Counted from the first letter of the stretch, positions 15,184-21,691 are shown. The stretch is DNA of 21,691 nt from Methanomassiliicoccus sp. UBA6 (GCA_002508545.1 DAVH01000044.1:13219-34909); one strand, 5' to 3'. The notes: generated by a model from the sequence alone, not told the origin. Translations and numbers: made by a program.

Positions 15184-15225
15184 CCCGTTCTGCTAGCATA
15201 GAACGGGAGGAACGCATCGTCCTCC
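15184..15225. other. Two adjacent hairpins in the gap before the SPFH operon
   Basis: CCCGTTCT (15184-15191) pairs with AGAACGGG (15200-15207) around an 8-nt loop. GGAGGA (15206-15211) pairs with TCCTCC (15220-15225). The two stems share two bases, so they cannot both form fully. The gap of 253 bp (15108-15360) holds no open frame that I can support. The hairpins could be part of a small RNA or a switch. Confidence 0.35.
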
Positions 15226-15331
15226 TCATGCTCCAGATATCTTGGTACAACGAGGAAAGGTCTGGGCGGTCATGGCCTCACAAGGTACCATAGCTGATGC
15301 CCATTACGATACCATTATACCCCCCACCAGT

Positions 15332-15340
15332 GTTTTAATG
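15332..15340 (+). promoter_or_regulatory. TATA-like box of the zinc-ribbon/SPFH operon
   Basis: GTTTTAATG is centred about 25 bp before the ATG at 15361. It supports that ATG as a leaderless start and argues against the in-frame GTG at 15340, which overlaps the box. This is the only promoter seen for the five-gene operon. Confidence 0.55.
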
Positions 15341-15360
15341 TGAAAACGGGGATTCACATC

Positions 15361-15891
15361 ATGCCGGACATACGTCAGAGAGTCAGTGAGGACCAGGGCA
15401 TACTGAAGAAGATCCAGATGTTCGTCCCGGGCTTCCGGGGCTACCGCCAGAGGGAGGACCTGAGGGATGCCGACCGCATGCTCAGGGACCAGCTGGCAAA
15501 GAAGCTCTCGCTCCAGCGCAAGCAGGTGGAGGGAGCCCGCAGGCTGGTGAAGAACGCTTACAACTCGAGGGAGCTCGAGCTCATGGGCGGGGTGATCTCT
15601 GGTTACAAGAAGGTCGAAGGGCTCGTTTCCCACTCCTCGCCTGGCTACTCCGGCATCTCCGCGGACATCCAGTTCAAGCAGGACGAGATCTCCCGCCTTT
15701 ACGATTACGATGCATCGATGATCGACGGCCTGGCATCCATGCAGCAGGCCATCGACCAACTGAAGGCCGCCCTGACGGCAGGGGATGGCCAGGGGGCGGA
15801 GGCCGAGGTCGATCAGCTCCGCGCGCTCATCGATAATTTCGAGGAGCAGTTCAAGCGCCGAATCAACGTCATACAGGGCACGGAGGTCTAA
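15361..15891 (+). CDS. Helical protein, first gene of the zinc-ribbon/SPFH operon
   Basis: A 176-residue, almost wholly alpha-helical, charged protein with no signal peptide or membrane helix. The segment 'MFVPGFRGYRQREDLRDADR' followed by 'LRDQLAKKLSLQR' is a helical start of a type I associate with small proteins next to SPFH genes, but I cannot name a family. The C-terminal third (about 115-170) has heptad-like spacing and may be coiled coil. It stands two nt before the SPFH/zinc-ribbon gene. By position it is where Bacillus subtilis ydjFGHI has the PspA-type coiled-coil protein. It may therefore be the soluble effector of the system, but it is not clearly a PspA homologue. Confidence 0.78.
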   Translation: MPDIRQRVSEDQGILKKIQMFVPGFRGYRQREDLRDADRMLRDQLAKKLSLQRKQVEGARRLVKNAYNSRELELMGGVISGYKKVEGLVSHSSPGYSGISADIQFKQDEISRLYDYDASMIDGLASMQQAIDQLKAALTAGDGQGAEAEVDQLRALIDNFEEQFKRRINVIQGTEV

Positions 15892-15893
15892 AG

Positions 15894-17063
15894 ATGGCAA
15901 AAGTAACGGATCCCAGCAGGGGCGGGGCGCTGAAGGACAGCCTCATCGGCTCGGCAACCTTCAGCTGGGACGATAACGAGAAGCGCAGCAACATCATGTT
16001 CCGCGTACCGCGGCTGATCAGGTTCAACGACAACATCGTGGTGAGGGAGGACGAGATCGCGGTGTTCTACCGTGACGGCAAGGCCCTCACCTACTTCGAC
16101 CGTCCTGACCGATACGCCCTCACTGACATCAACGCTCCCATCGTGGGCACCATCGTCAAGGCCCTGACCGGAGTGGTCCAGCAGGCCGAGGTCATTTACC
16201 TGCAGAAGCGTGCCTTCGACGGCAAGTTCGGTTCCAAGCAGCCGTACCAGTTCCGGGACAAGGACTTCGGCGTGGTGAACCTCAGGGTCTTCGGCGAGTT
16301 CCGGTACAAGATCGGGCAGCCGGAGAACTTCGTCAACCAGTTCATCGGCACCCTGAACTTCGCCACCTCCGCTGAGGTGGAAGAGAGGATCAAGGAGCAG
16401 ATGGTCATCCTCATCTACAACGTGGTGGGCGAGCTCAAGAACCAGGGGATGGGCGTCGCGGACCTCGCCTCCAGCCTGATGAACATCGAGCAGGGGGTGC
16501 TGGAGAAGGCCAAGGACCACTTCGACCTCTATGGCATCCTGATCGACAAGATCTCCGGGCTGTACATCTCCCTGCCGGAGGAGGTCCAGAAGGCGGTGGA
16601 CACCCGCGCCTCCATGCAGGTGCTGGGCACCAACTACATTGGCTACCAGAGCGGGCAGGCCATGCGTGAGGCGGCCCAGAACCCATCGGGCGGGGCCGCC
16701 GGGGTCGGCGTGGGCATCGGGGCCGGAGTGGGCCTGGGCTACACCATGATCGACCAGATGAGGCAGCAACCGGCCTCCGGCCCGCAGCAACAGCAGGGCG
16801 GAGGGGCGGTGCCGTTCGGCAATACGGTGAAGTGCCCCAAGTGCGGCACGATGAACCCGCCGACCAACAAGTTCTGCTCGGAGTGCGGCACAAAGTTCGA
16901 GGCCGACAAGAAGTGCCCCAAGTGCGGGGCGAACGTGCCGGGCGGCTCGAAGTTCTGCCCCGAGTGCGGCAATCCCATGGGCAACAAGAAATGCGCGAAC
17001 TGCGGGGCGGAGGTTCCGGCGGGCACCAAGTTCTGCCCCGAGTGCGGCAAGCCGATGCAGTGA
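15894..17063 (+). CDS. SPFH-domain protein with three C-terminal zinc ribbons (YdjI/'virion core' type)
   Basis: A 389-residue protein. Residues about 20-245 are an SPFH/band-7-like domain of the YdjI type ('SDDNEK'-like start 'SWDDNEKRSNIMFRVP', 'IVVREDEIAVFYRDGK', 'FGEFRYKIGQPENFV', then 'YGILIDKISGLYISLPEEVQ'). Residues about 263-285 are a Gly-rich hydrophobic stretch, then a Gln-rich linker. Three zinc ribbons follow, each CxxC-x10-CxxC: C314/317/328/331, C341/344/355/358 and C367/370/381/384. There is no N-terminal membrane helix, so membrane contact is probably through partners. GGAGGT lies 6 nt before the ATG. In Bacillus subtilis YdjI acts with YdjG/YdjH and PspA at the membrane; the next three genes fit such partners. 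Confidence 0.88.
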   Translation: MAKVTDPSRGGALKDSLIGSATFSWDDNEKRSNIMFRVPRLIRFNDNIVVREDEIAVFYRDGKALTYFDRPDRYALTDINAPIVGTIVKALTGVVQQAEVIYLQKRAFDGKFGSKQPYQFRDKDFGVVNLRVFGEFRYKIGQPENFVNQFIGTLNFATSAEVEERIKEQMVILIYNVVGELKNQGMGVADLASSLMNIEQGVLEKAKDHFDLYGILIDKISGLYISLPEEVQKAVDTRASMQVLGTNYIGYQSGQAMREAAQNPSGGAAGVGVGIGAGVGLGYTMIDQMRQQPASGPQQQQGGGAVPFGNTVKCPKCGTMNPPTNKFCSECGTKFEADKKCPKCGANVPGGSKFCPECGNPMGNKKCANCGAEVPAGTKFCPECGKPMQ

Positions 17064-17072
17064 GGTTCCTAG

Positions 17073-17816
17073 ATGGCCCAGGTTAATTGTCCGAGGTGCG
17101 CGGCACCCATTGAGCTGGACTCAGGCAACAAGTTCGCCAAGTGCAGCTACTGCGGCTCCATGATCTTCTTCGACCGGACCGGCGCGGGGTTCTACTACGC
17201 GATCCCCTTCAAGCTCAGCCAGAACGATGCGGTAGGCACGTTCCGCCGCTGGGCCGGGGGGTCCACCAAGGCCAAGGACCTCGACCGCCTGGCCAGCATC
17301 ACCTCGGTCAAGAAGAAGTACTTCCCGGTCTACCTCTTCCGAAGGGACGTCAACGGCAGGGAGGAGGTCTACGTGAAGCCGGCCGGCTCCACCATCCTTC
17401 CCGGCCTGCACCAGCTCAAGGTCCCCGGAGGCGATCTCAAGATCTTCGACGGCAATTTCGACACCAACGGGGCGGAATTGGTCAAGCCGGACATCGAGAT
17501 GACGCACTACCTGGACAATCTGCCGGGCAAGGGGAAGGAGCAGGCGCTGGTCTACTTCCCCATCTGGACCATAGACTACACCTTCAACGGAGCGAGCTAC
17601 CAGGTGGTGGTGGACGCCTCCTCCTCGGAAGTGTTCGCGACCTCCTTCCCCACCCGGAGCTCGGCCGCCTACCTCCTGGTCGCGGTGGCCGGGTTCTTCG
17701 CCTTCCTGGTCCTCGGCTTCGTCGCCACCGTGTACCTCGTTCCGGCGCTGATACTGATGGCCCTGACCGTGGTGGCGGTGTTCTTCATCTCCCTTACCGT
17801 CGCCAGGAGGCTGTGA
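17073..17816 (+). CDS. Zinc-ribbon protein with two C-terminal membrane helices (YdjG/H-like)
   Basis: A 247-residue protein with an N-terminal zinc ribbon C6-P-R-C9 ... C24-S-Y-C27-G-S, a central domain with 'KAKDLDR', a 'KKYFPVYLF' strand, and 'ALVYFPIWTIDYTFNGASYQ' followed by 'VVVDASSSEVFA'. It ends with two membrane helices (about 198-218 and 222-243). It is a paralogue of the next gene: both share the ribbon, the K-A-(K/R)-D-L segment, the Y-F/Y-P-I-W motif and the V-D-x4-(E/Q)-V motif. It lies 9 nt after the SPFH gene. Such proteins are often mis-annotated as 'primosomal protein N'' or TFIIB-type because of the ribbon. A role as membrane anchor for the SPFH protein is inferred from context. 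Confidence 0.82.
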   Translation: MAQVNCPRCAAPIELDSGNKFAKCSYCGSMIFFDRTGAGFYYAIPFKLSQNDAVGTFRRWAGGSTKAKDLDRLASITSVKKKYFPVYLFRRDVNGREEVYVKPAGSTILPGLHQLKVPGGDLKIFDGNFDTNGAELVKPDIEMTHYLDNLPGKGKEQALVYFPIWTIDYTFNGASYQVVVDASSSEVFATSFPTRSSAAYLLVAVAGFFAFLVLGFVATVYLVPALILMALTVVAVFFISLTVARRL

Positions 17817-17817
17817 C

Positions 17818-18819
17818 ATGGGCGACATAACCGTCGGCCTGAACTGCCCCGCCTGCGGCGGTGCCATCACCATCGCCGAGGGGGAGAGCGTCGTCAACTG
17901 CCAGTACTGCGGCTCGACCCTCTACGCCGAGGGGGACAAGGGCGTTCAGACCATCGCGTTCAAGAACAAGCTCGATGAGCGGACGGCCATCGGCGCCGCC
18001 CAGGCGTGGTGGGGGAAGGGCTTCAAGGCCAGGGACCTGAAGAGGACGGGAGCGGTCACCGAGTGCTACCCGATCTACATCCCGTTCTGGGACATCCGGA
18101 CGAGGGTGGCCGGATGGGTGTGTGGCTACGAGGAGAGGACCCGGTCCGACAGCAAGGGCAACACCAAAACCGAGCGGATCTACAAGGAAGAGATGGTCCT
18201 GATGGACCTGGCGTACTCGGAGATTGCGTGCGACCCCGGCGACCTCGGCCTGCGATCCCTCCGCAACTTCTCCGGGGAGTCGACCTTCGAAGACCTGGAC
18301 ATGATCCCGACCTTCGAGTCGACCACCAGCCGCGACGACGCTGACGCCCATGCCCGGTCCGATGCCATAGCGCGGGGAAGGAGCTCTGCCCACGTTCCGC
18401 ACATCACCTTCGAAAACCTGCACGCCCTGGTCAAGAGGACCTCGATGATCTACTACCCGATATGGGTGGTGCGCTACACCTACCAGGACCGGATGTACCT
18501 GCTGACCGTGGACGGGGTGACCGGACAGGTGCTCTCGGGCCGGGCGCCCGGGGACCCCCTGTTCCAGAGCCTCGCGGTGACCGCGGGGACCTCGATCGGG
18601 GGCCTGGCGGCCGCCGGCGGCGTCCTGTTCACCATCAACACCGGCTCCGAGTTCGGCATCGCCGGGGTCATCCTGGGCTTCATCATACTCGGCGCTACTT
18701 ACGTGTTCTTCCGCCACGGGTCGGAGATCATCCAGGGTGACTTCGCCGACCGCAAGAAGGGCCCGGACATGCGGCAGCTGGGCAACATCGGGAAGATGAT
18801 AGGAGGTGCGTACCGGTGA
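17818..18819 (+). CDS. Larger paralogous zinc-ribbon membrane protein (YdjG/H-like)
   Basis: A 333-residue protein with the N-terminal ribbon C10-P-A-C13 ... C28-Q-Y-C31-G-S, then 'GFKARDLKR', 'CYPIYIPFWDIRTRVAGWVCGYEERT', a variable insert, and 'SMIYYPIWVVRYTYQ' with 'LTVDGVTGQV'. Two membrane helices lie at about 258-278 and 284-304, and a basic cytoplasmic tail follows. It starts 1 nt after the stop of its paralogue and overlaps the next gene by 4 nt. Compared with that paralogue it has an insert of about 80 residues between the P-I-W half-domains. Topology predicts the ribbon and both half-domains on one side of the membrane. Confidence 0.82.
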   Translation: MGDITVGLNCPACGGAITIAEGESVVNCQYCGSTLYAEGDKGVQTIAFKNKLDERTAIGAAQAWWGKGFKARDLKRTGAVTECYPIYIPFWDIRTRVAGWVCGYEERTRSDSKGNTKTERIYKEEMVLMDLAYSEIACDPGDLGLRSLRNFSGESTFEDLDMIPTFESTTSRDDADAHARSDAIARGRSSAHVPHITFENLHALVKRTSMIYYPIWVVRYTYQDRMYLLTVDGVTGQVLSGRAPGDPLFQSLAVTAGTSIGGLAAAGGVLFTINTGSEFGIAGVILGFIILGATYVFFRHGSEIIQGDFADRKKGPDMRQLGNIGKMIGGAYR

Positions 18820-19406
18820 AGATCATCCAGGTCAAGTGTCCGAACTGCGGGCAAGCGATCTACCAGAAGACCAAGGACGAGATGTTCCTCTGCCAGAACT
18901 GCGGGACCATCCACTACCGGGACGACAAGGGGCCGCACAGAGTGCCCTTCGAGGTCGCTCCCCCGAACCCCAACTCGGGCGGCCAGCGATTCTACATGCC
19001 GTTCTGGCGCCTCAGGTGCGACTTCCATATCCGCTCCCGCGATGTCCAGGGAGGGCTGCTCCACAAGCTCGCCACCACGCTGAGGGGCGGGGACAACGGC
19101 GGCAACCTGTACATTTTCGTGCCCGCAGCGGAGCTCGACACCACCACCTTCAGGCGGCTGGCCGTGGCGCTGACCACCTCGCCTCCTCAATACCCCGTGA
19201 GGCAGGACTTCGGCGGCATCGAGCGGGTGCCGACAGCGATCGGGCAGGATGAGGCGATCGAGATGGCCGACTTCGTGGCGGTGACGCTCGAGGCGGAGAA
19301 GCCGGGGACCCTGCAGTACCTCGACTACGAGCTGAAGGTGTTGGAGGCCAAGCTCATCTACCTGCCGATGGTGAGCACCCCCAGCGGCCCCTGGCTGGCC
19401 ATCTAG
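18816..19406 (+). CDS. Zinc-ribbon protein, soluble third paralogue
   Basis: A 196-residue protein starting at a GTG that overlaps the preceding TGA (GTGA). It has the ribbon C8-P-N-C11 ... C26-Q-N-C29-G, then 'HRVPFEVAP' and 'RFYMPFWRLRCDFHIRSRD', a version of the P-F-W half-domain of the two upstream proteins. It ends 'AKLIYLPMVSTPSGPWLAI', a remnant of the Y-P-I-W half-domain. It has no membrane helix, so it may be the soluble member of the set. Two non-ribbon regions ('AAELDTTTFRRLAVALTTSPPQ') are its own. It is the last gene of the operon; hairpins follow. Confidence 0.78.
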   Translation: MKIIQVKCPNCGQAIYQKTKDEMFLCQNCGTIHYRDDKGPHRVPFEVAPPNPNSGGQRFYMPFWRLRCDFHIRSRDVQGGLLHKLATTLRGGDNGGNLYIFVPAAELDTTTFRRLAVALTTSPPQYPVRQDFGGIERVPTAIGQDEAIEMADFVAVTLEAEKPGTLQYLDYELKVLEAKLIYLPMVSTPSGPWLAI

Positions 19407-19412
19407 GGTGTC

Positions 19413-19481
19413 CCCAGGCAGGCAAACATCGTACTATTAGGAAAAGAGAGCGGCCCATTTGCCTGGGTGGGGTGACCCACC
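19413..19481 (+). other. Hairpins after the zinc-ribbon operon
   Basis: CCCAGGCA (19413-19420) can pair with TGCCTGGG (19460-19467). Alternatively GGTGGG (19466-19471) pairs with CCCACC (19476-19481) around a GTGA tetraloop of GNRA type. The two share bases, so they partly exclude each other. CCTTTTAG follows within 10 nt and may be the promoter of the NfeD gene. They may serve as a terminator or processing signal between the two operons. Confidence 0.35.
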
Positions 19482-19489
19482 GGGCATAC

Positions 19490-19496
19490 CTTTTAG
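19490..19496 (+). promoter_or_regulatory. TATA-like box for the NfeD-SPFH operon
   Basis: CTTTTAG is centred about 28 bp before the ATG at 19521. A second AT-rich stretch (TTATTTTATTTTAT) lies directly before the ATG and may be the initiator region. It suggests that the NfeD-SPFH pair has its own promoter. Confidence 0.45.
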
Positions 19497-19520
19497 TTGC
19501 CGCTCGTTATTTTATTTTAT

Positions 19521-19997
19521 ATGACCGTAACCGGAGCGGACCTAGGGCTCATTTTCATCATCATCGGAGTGATAATGCTGTTGGCCGAGGCGGTGACCCC
19601 AGGGGCGTTTCTGGTGGTGCCTGCAACGGTCCTGATCGTTCTGGGAACCATAGGCGTGCTCGCCCCGGACCTGCTGCTAAGCATATGGTCGCCGATAATC
19701 GCTGTGCTCATCGGCGTGCCGGTGTTCATGCTGACGGTGAAAGCCTATCAGAAGCTGTCCCCGCCGATGCCTCCCACTACGACCGTCGGGACGTCCCTGA
19801 TCGGGATGGAGGGCGTGGTCGTCACGGACATCTGCCCGAACAACATCAGGGGAAAGGTCAAGATCCAGAGCGATGTCTGGAGCGCCACCTCGACCCGCCC
19901 CATCAAGGCGGGCTACCGCGTAAGGGTGGTCAATAGCGAGGGAGTGCATGTCAAGGTCGAGCCTATCGGGGAGGTCCCGGAGGCCGAGTGCAACTAA
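19521..19997 (+). CDS. Short NfeD protein (membrane helices plus OB-fold)
   Basis: A 158-residue protein. Hydrophobic segments at about 7-23, 28-48 and 55-75 form the membrane part, with the typical 'IIGVIMLLAEAVTPGAF'. The C-terminal domain (about 90-158) contains 'GMEGVVVTDICPNNIRGKVKI' and 'IKAGYRVRVVNSEGVHVKVEP', the NfeD OB-fold pattern. No ClpP-type serine protease domain is present, so it is the short NfeD class. NfeD proteins are almost always partnered with a stomatin/SPFH protein, and here the SPFH gene follows directly. A TTG at 19497 would extend the frame, but the ATG fits the promoter spacing and the family start. Confidence 0.88.
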   Translation: MTVTGADLGLIFIIIGVIMLLAEAVTPGAFLVVPATVLIVLGTIGVLAPDLLLSIWSPIIAVLIGVPVFMLTVKAYQKLSPPMPPTTTVGTSLIGMEGVVVTDICPNNIRGKVKIQSDVWSATSTRPIKAGYRVRVVNSEGVHVKVEPIGEVPEAECN

Positions 19998-20002
19998 GGA
20001 GG
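19996..20002 (+). promoter_or_regulatory. Ribosome binding site that fixes the stomatin start
   Basis: AAGGAGG overlaps the end of the NfeD stop codon and lies 7 nt before the ATG at 20010. A GTG at 20004 is in frame but only 1 nt away from the site, so the ATG is the start. Confidence 0.75.
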
Positions 20003-20009
20003 AGTGAAA

Positions 20010-21113
20010 ATGGTCGATGTTGTTACAGTTGGACTTTTGGTCCTGGCGATAGTCGCCGCGGTATTGATCCTGATCACCGGGATACGCATCGTGAAGCCGT
20101 ACGAGCAGGCGATCTACATCCTGCTCGGTACGTACAAGCGTACGTTGAATCCAGGTTTCAACTATGTGTTCCCCTTGATCAGCGAGGTAGTGAAGCTCGA
20201 TCTCCGTACCCAGGTGCTGGACGTTCCCAGCCAGGAGGTCATCACCAAGGATAACTCGCCGACCAACGTGGATGCCATCATCTACATCAAGGTCATCGAT
20301 CCCAAGAAGGCGTTCTTCGAGGTGACGAACTACCGCGCTGCGACGGTGTATCTCGCGCAGACCACCCTCCGTGCCATCATCGGCGACATGGAGCTGGACG
20401 AGATCCTGTCCTCGAGGGAGAAGATCAACCTCAGGCTCCGGGACATCCTGGACGATTCCACCGACAAGTGGGGCATCAAGGTCGAGGCCGTGGAAATCAG
20501 GGAGGTCGACCCCGCTCCCAAGGTGAAGCAGGCCATGGAGGAGCAGACCTCTGCGGAGCGTATGAGGAGGGCGGCTATCCTGAGGGCCGACGGCGAGAAG
20601 CGCGCGGCCATCCTGAGCGCCGAGGGTTCCAAGAGGTCGCGCATCCTGCAGGCCGAGGGTGTCCGCCAGTCCAAGGTCCTGGAGGCCGAGGGTGAGAGGC
20701 TGGCCATCATCCTGCAGAGCCAGGGTGAGGCCCAGAAGCTGCGCATCCTGTCGGTCGGAGCGAGCCCGCTGGACTCCAAGGCGCTGGCCGTGCTCTCGAT
20801 GCAGACCATGCAGAGCCTGGGGGCCTCGCAGTCGACCAAGTGGATCCTGCCGTTCGAGGTCACCAAGGTGCTGGAGGGCATGTCCGAGTTCCTGGGCGTC
20901 TCCCGCCAGACCCCGGCCCGGGACGTGTCCGACCAGGCCGCCATCGAGAAGGCGGTCGGGAGGCCGGAGGACATCCTCGGGCCGATCCCCTCACCGGAGG
21001 AGCTCCGCTCCGAGCTGAAGTCTCTAGAGGCCGCCATGGCCAAGGAGCAGGCCGAGGCCGAGGCCCTCGGGGCGCTGGGCCAGGGTAAGCCGGACAAGGA
21101 AATGCTGAAGTAA
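20010..21113 (+). CDS. Stomatin/SPFH-domain membrane protein
   Basis: A 367-residue protein. A single N-terminal membrane helix spans about 5-24. The SPFH domain (about 25-185) has 'VKPYEQAIYILLGTYKRTLNPGF', V-D-A-I-I-Y-I-K-V, the 'TTLRAIIGDMELDEILSSRE' segment and 'WGIKVEAVEIREVDP', all typical of slipin/stomatin proteins. A helical region with five 11-residue repeats follows (189-243), then 'SLGASQSTKWILPFEV', the oligomerisation segment of the family. The acidic tail from about 290 is longer than in most members and carries a second likely coiled coil ending in G-Q-G-K-P-D-K. Such proteins form large rings or cages that organise the membrane. It is translated with the upstream NfeD gene. 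Confidence 0.94.
   Translation: MVDVVTVGLLVLAIVAAVLILITGIRIVKPYEQAIYILLGTYKRTLNPGFNYVFPLISEVVKLDLRTQVLDVPSQEVITKDNSPTNVDAIIYIKVIDPKKAFFEVTNYRAATVYLAQTTLRAIIGDMELDEILSSREKINLRLRDILDDSTDKWGIKVEAVEIREVDPAPKVKQAMEEQTSAERMRRAAILRADGEKRAAILSAEGSKRSRILQAEGVRQSKVLEAEGERLAIILQSQGEAQKLRILSVGASPLDSKALAVLSMQTMQSLGASQSTKWILPFEVTKVLEGMSEFLGVSRQTPARDVSDQAAIEKAVGRPEDILGPIPSPEELRSELKSLEAAMAKEQAEAEALGALGQGKPDKEMLK
20574..20738 (+). repeat. Five 11-residue (33-bp) coding repeats in the stomatin coiled coil
   Basis: Residues 189-243 fall into five consecutive 11-residue units with the consensus (A/R/K/I)-I-L-x-A-E-G-x-(K/R)-x-(S/A): AILRADGEKRA, AILSAEGSKRS, RILQAEGVRQS, KVLEAEGERLA and IILQSQGEAQK. A hendecad period predicts a nearly straight or right-handed helix bundle, as in SPFH cages. 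The unit matters for protein shape; the DNA is not an exact repeat. Confidence 0.7.
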
Positions 21114-21120
21114 AGCGCCA

Positions 21121-21161
21121 AACCCCTTCCTTTCATTTTTCTATCGCCGCAAATTTATATC
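21121..21161 (+). promoter_or_regulatory. Terminator tract and TATA-like box between the stomatin and ABC genes
   Basis: CCCCTTCCTTTCATTTTTCT (about 21123-21142) is a pyrimidine tract fitting termination of the NfeD-stomatin transcript. AATTTATATCG (21151-21161) is a good TATA-like box; it predicts a start near 21183 and a leader of about 75 nt for the ABC gene. Confidence 0.5.
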
Positions 21162-21257
21162 GACTCCCGATTTGTTCTGGCCCATTGGCAAGGCTCCTCG
21201 GCCATTAGATTCATTAGGTGCATGCGGTTACCGGGCCTGCTAGAGGAGAGGCGACCG

Positions 21258-21691
21258 ATGCCGATCATACGCTGCGAGAACGTTACGAAGACATACATCA
21301 CCGGAGACATCACCGTAGACGCCCTGAAGGGCATCGACCTGGAGATCGAGAAGGGCGAGATGGTGGCGGTCATGGGACCGTCCGGGTGCGGGAAGACCAC
21401 CCTGCTGAACTGCCTCTCCGGGATCGATGACGTCACCTCCGGGAGGATCGTCATCGAGGACAACGACATCACCAAGATGGACGACAATGCCAAGACGAAC
21501 TTCAGGGCGAAGCGCATGGGCTTCGTGTTCCAGTTCTACAACCTCGTGCCCAGCCTCACCGCACGCGAGAACGTCGCGCTCGTGACCGACATTGCGGACG
21601 ATCCACTGACTCCCGAGCAGGCCCTCGACCTCGTCGGGCTCTCCAGCCGGCTCGACCACTACCCGGCGCAGCTTTCGGGCGGCGAGCAGCA
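21258..21691 (+). CDS. ABC transporter ATP-binding protein, MacB/LolD type, 3' end beyond the window
   Basis: The first 144 residues are present. They show M-P-I-I-R-C-E-N-V-T-K-T-Y, then L-K-G-I-D-L-E-I-E-K-G-E, the Walker A G40-P-S-G-C-G-K-T47, the Q-loop in 'GFVFQFYNLVPSLTARENV' and the signature L-S-G-G-E-Q at 139-144, where the window ends. Y-N-L-V-P-x-L-T is typical of the MacB/LolD/FtsE group, whose permease is usually encoded next. AGAGGAGAGG upstream of the ATG is a Shine-Dalgarno-like site. Unlike the decayed ATPase near 10.2 kb, all motifs are intact. Substrates in this group range from lipoproteins to peptides and drugs, so none is assigned. Confidence 0.93.
   Translation, partial: MPIIRCENVTKTYITGDITVDALKGIDLEIEKGEMVAVMGPSGCGKTTLLNCLSGIDDVTSGRIVIEDNDITKMDDNAKTNFRAKRMGFVFQFYNLVPSLTARENVALVTDIADDPLTPEQALDLVGLSSRLDHYPAQLSGGEQ

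Noticed and set aside
15340..15360. GTG start for the first operon gene at 15340
   Set aside because: It overlaps the TATA-like box; the ATG at 15361 has the correct promoter spacing.
20004..20009. GTG start for the stomatin at 20004
   Set aside because: It leaves only 1 nt after AAGGAGG; the ATG at 20010 has the normal spacing.

Overview
The window is GC-rich and densely coded, and it looks archaeal, most likely from a methanogen-type lineage of Thermoplasmatota such as Methanomassiliicoccales. That placement is an inference. The evidence is heterodisulfide-reductase-type HdrB, HdrC and HdrD-like proteins, an archaeal-type RNase Z with no bacterial neighbours, an archaeal winged-helix/DUF4443-like protein, and many genes with a TATA-like box about 26 bp upstream of the start codon. 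That spacing implies leaderless transcripts. Shine-Dalgarno sites appear mainly at genes inside operons or behind a leader. I see no rRNA, tRNA, CRISPR array or insertion sequence.

Layout. 1-2970: electron-transfer genes (a 5'-incomplete HdrD-like protein with two CCG domains, then an HdrC/HdrB pair), interleaved with a DUF488 protein and a small zinc-binding protein. 2960-3881 (minus strand): a universal stress protein followed by a striking hybrid gene, whose front half is ribulose-phosphate 3-epimerase and whose back half is the C-terminus of nicotinate-nucleotide pyrophosphorylase (NadC). 3976-5855: a small Cys/His protein, RNase Z and a winged-helix protein. 5852-9785 (minus): a YyaL/DUF255 thioredoxin-fold protein behind a structured leader, and an FMN-type glutamate-synthase-like protein with an N-terminal Fe-S motif. 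9786-10157: an AT-rich intergenic stretch with a strong hairpin flanked by T-runs on both strands. 10158-10540: a decayed ABC exporter whose individual mutations can be read. 10616-11964: a small membrane protein and a MenA-like UbiA prenyltransferase. 11924-15107 (minus): a radical SAM protein, an exported multi-spanning membrane protein and a GNAT acetyltransferase.

The right third (15361-21113) is the most interesting part. A tight five-gene operon encodes a helical protein, an SPFH protein with three C-terminal zinc ribbons (YdjI or 'virion core' type), and three related zinc-ribbon proteins, two of them with C-terminal membrane segments. It is followed by a short NfeD and a second, stomatin-type SPFH protein, then the start of a MacB/LolD-type ABC ATPase. 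This resembles two bacterial envelope-stress modules (ydjFGHI and NfeD-flotillin of Bacillus subtilis) set side by side in an archaeon, and suggests a membrane-microdomain or membrane-stress system.

All four convergent gene pairs in the window abut or overlap at their 3' ends (0, 11, 4 and 41 nt), so transcripts there must either terminate inside the opposing gene or run antisense.
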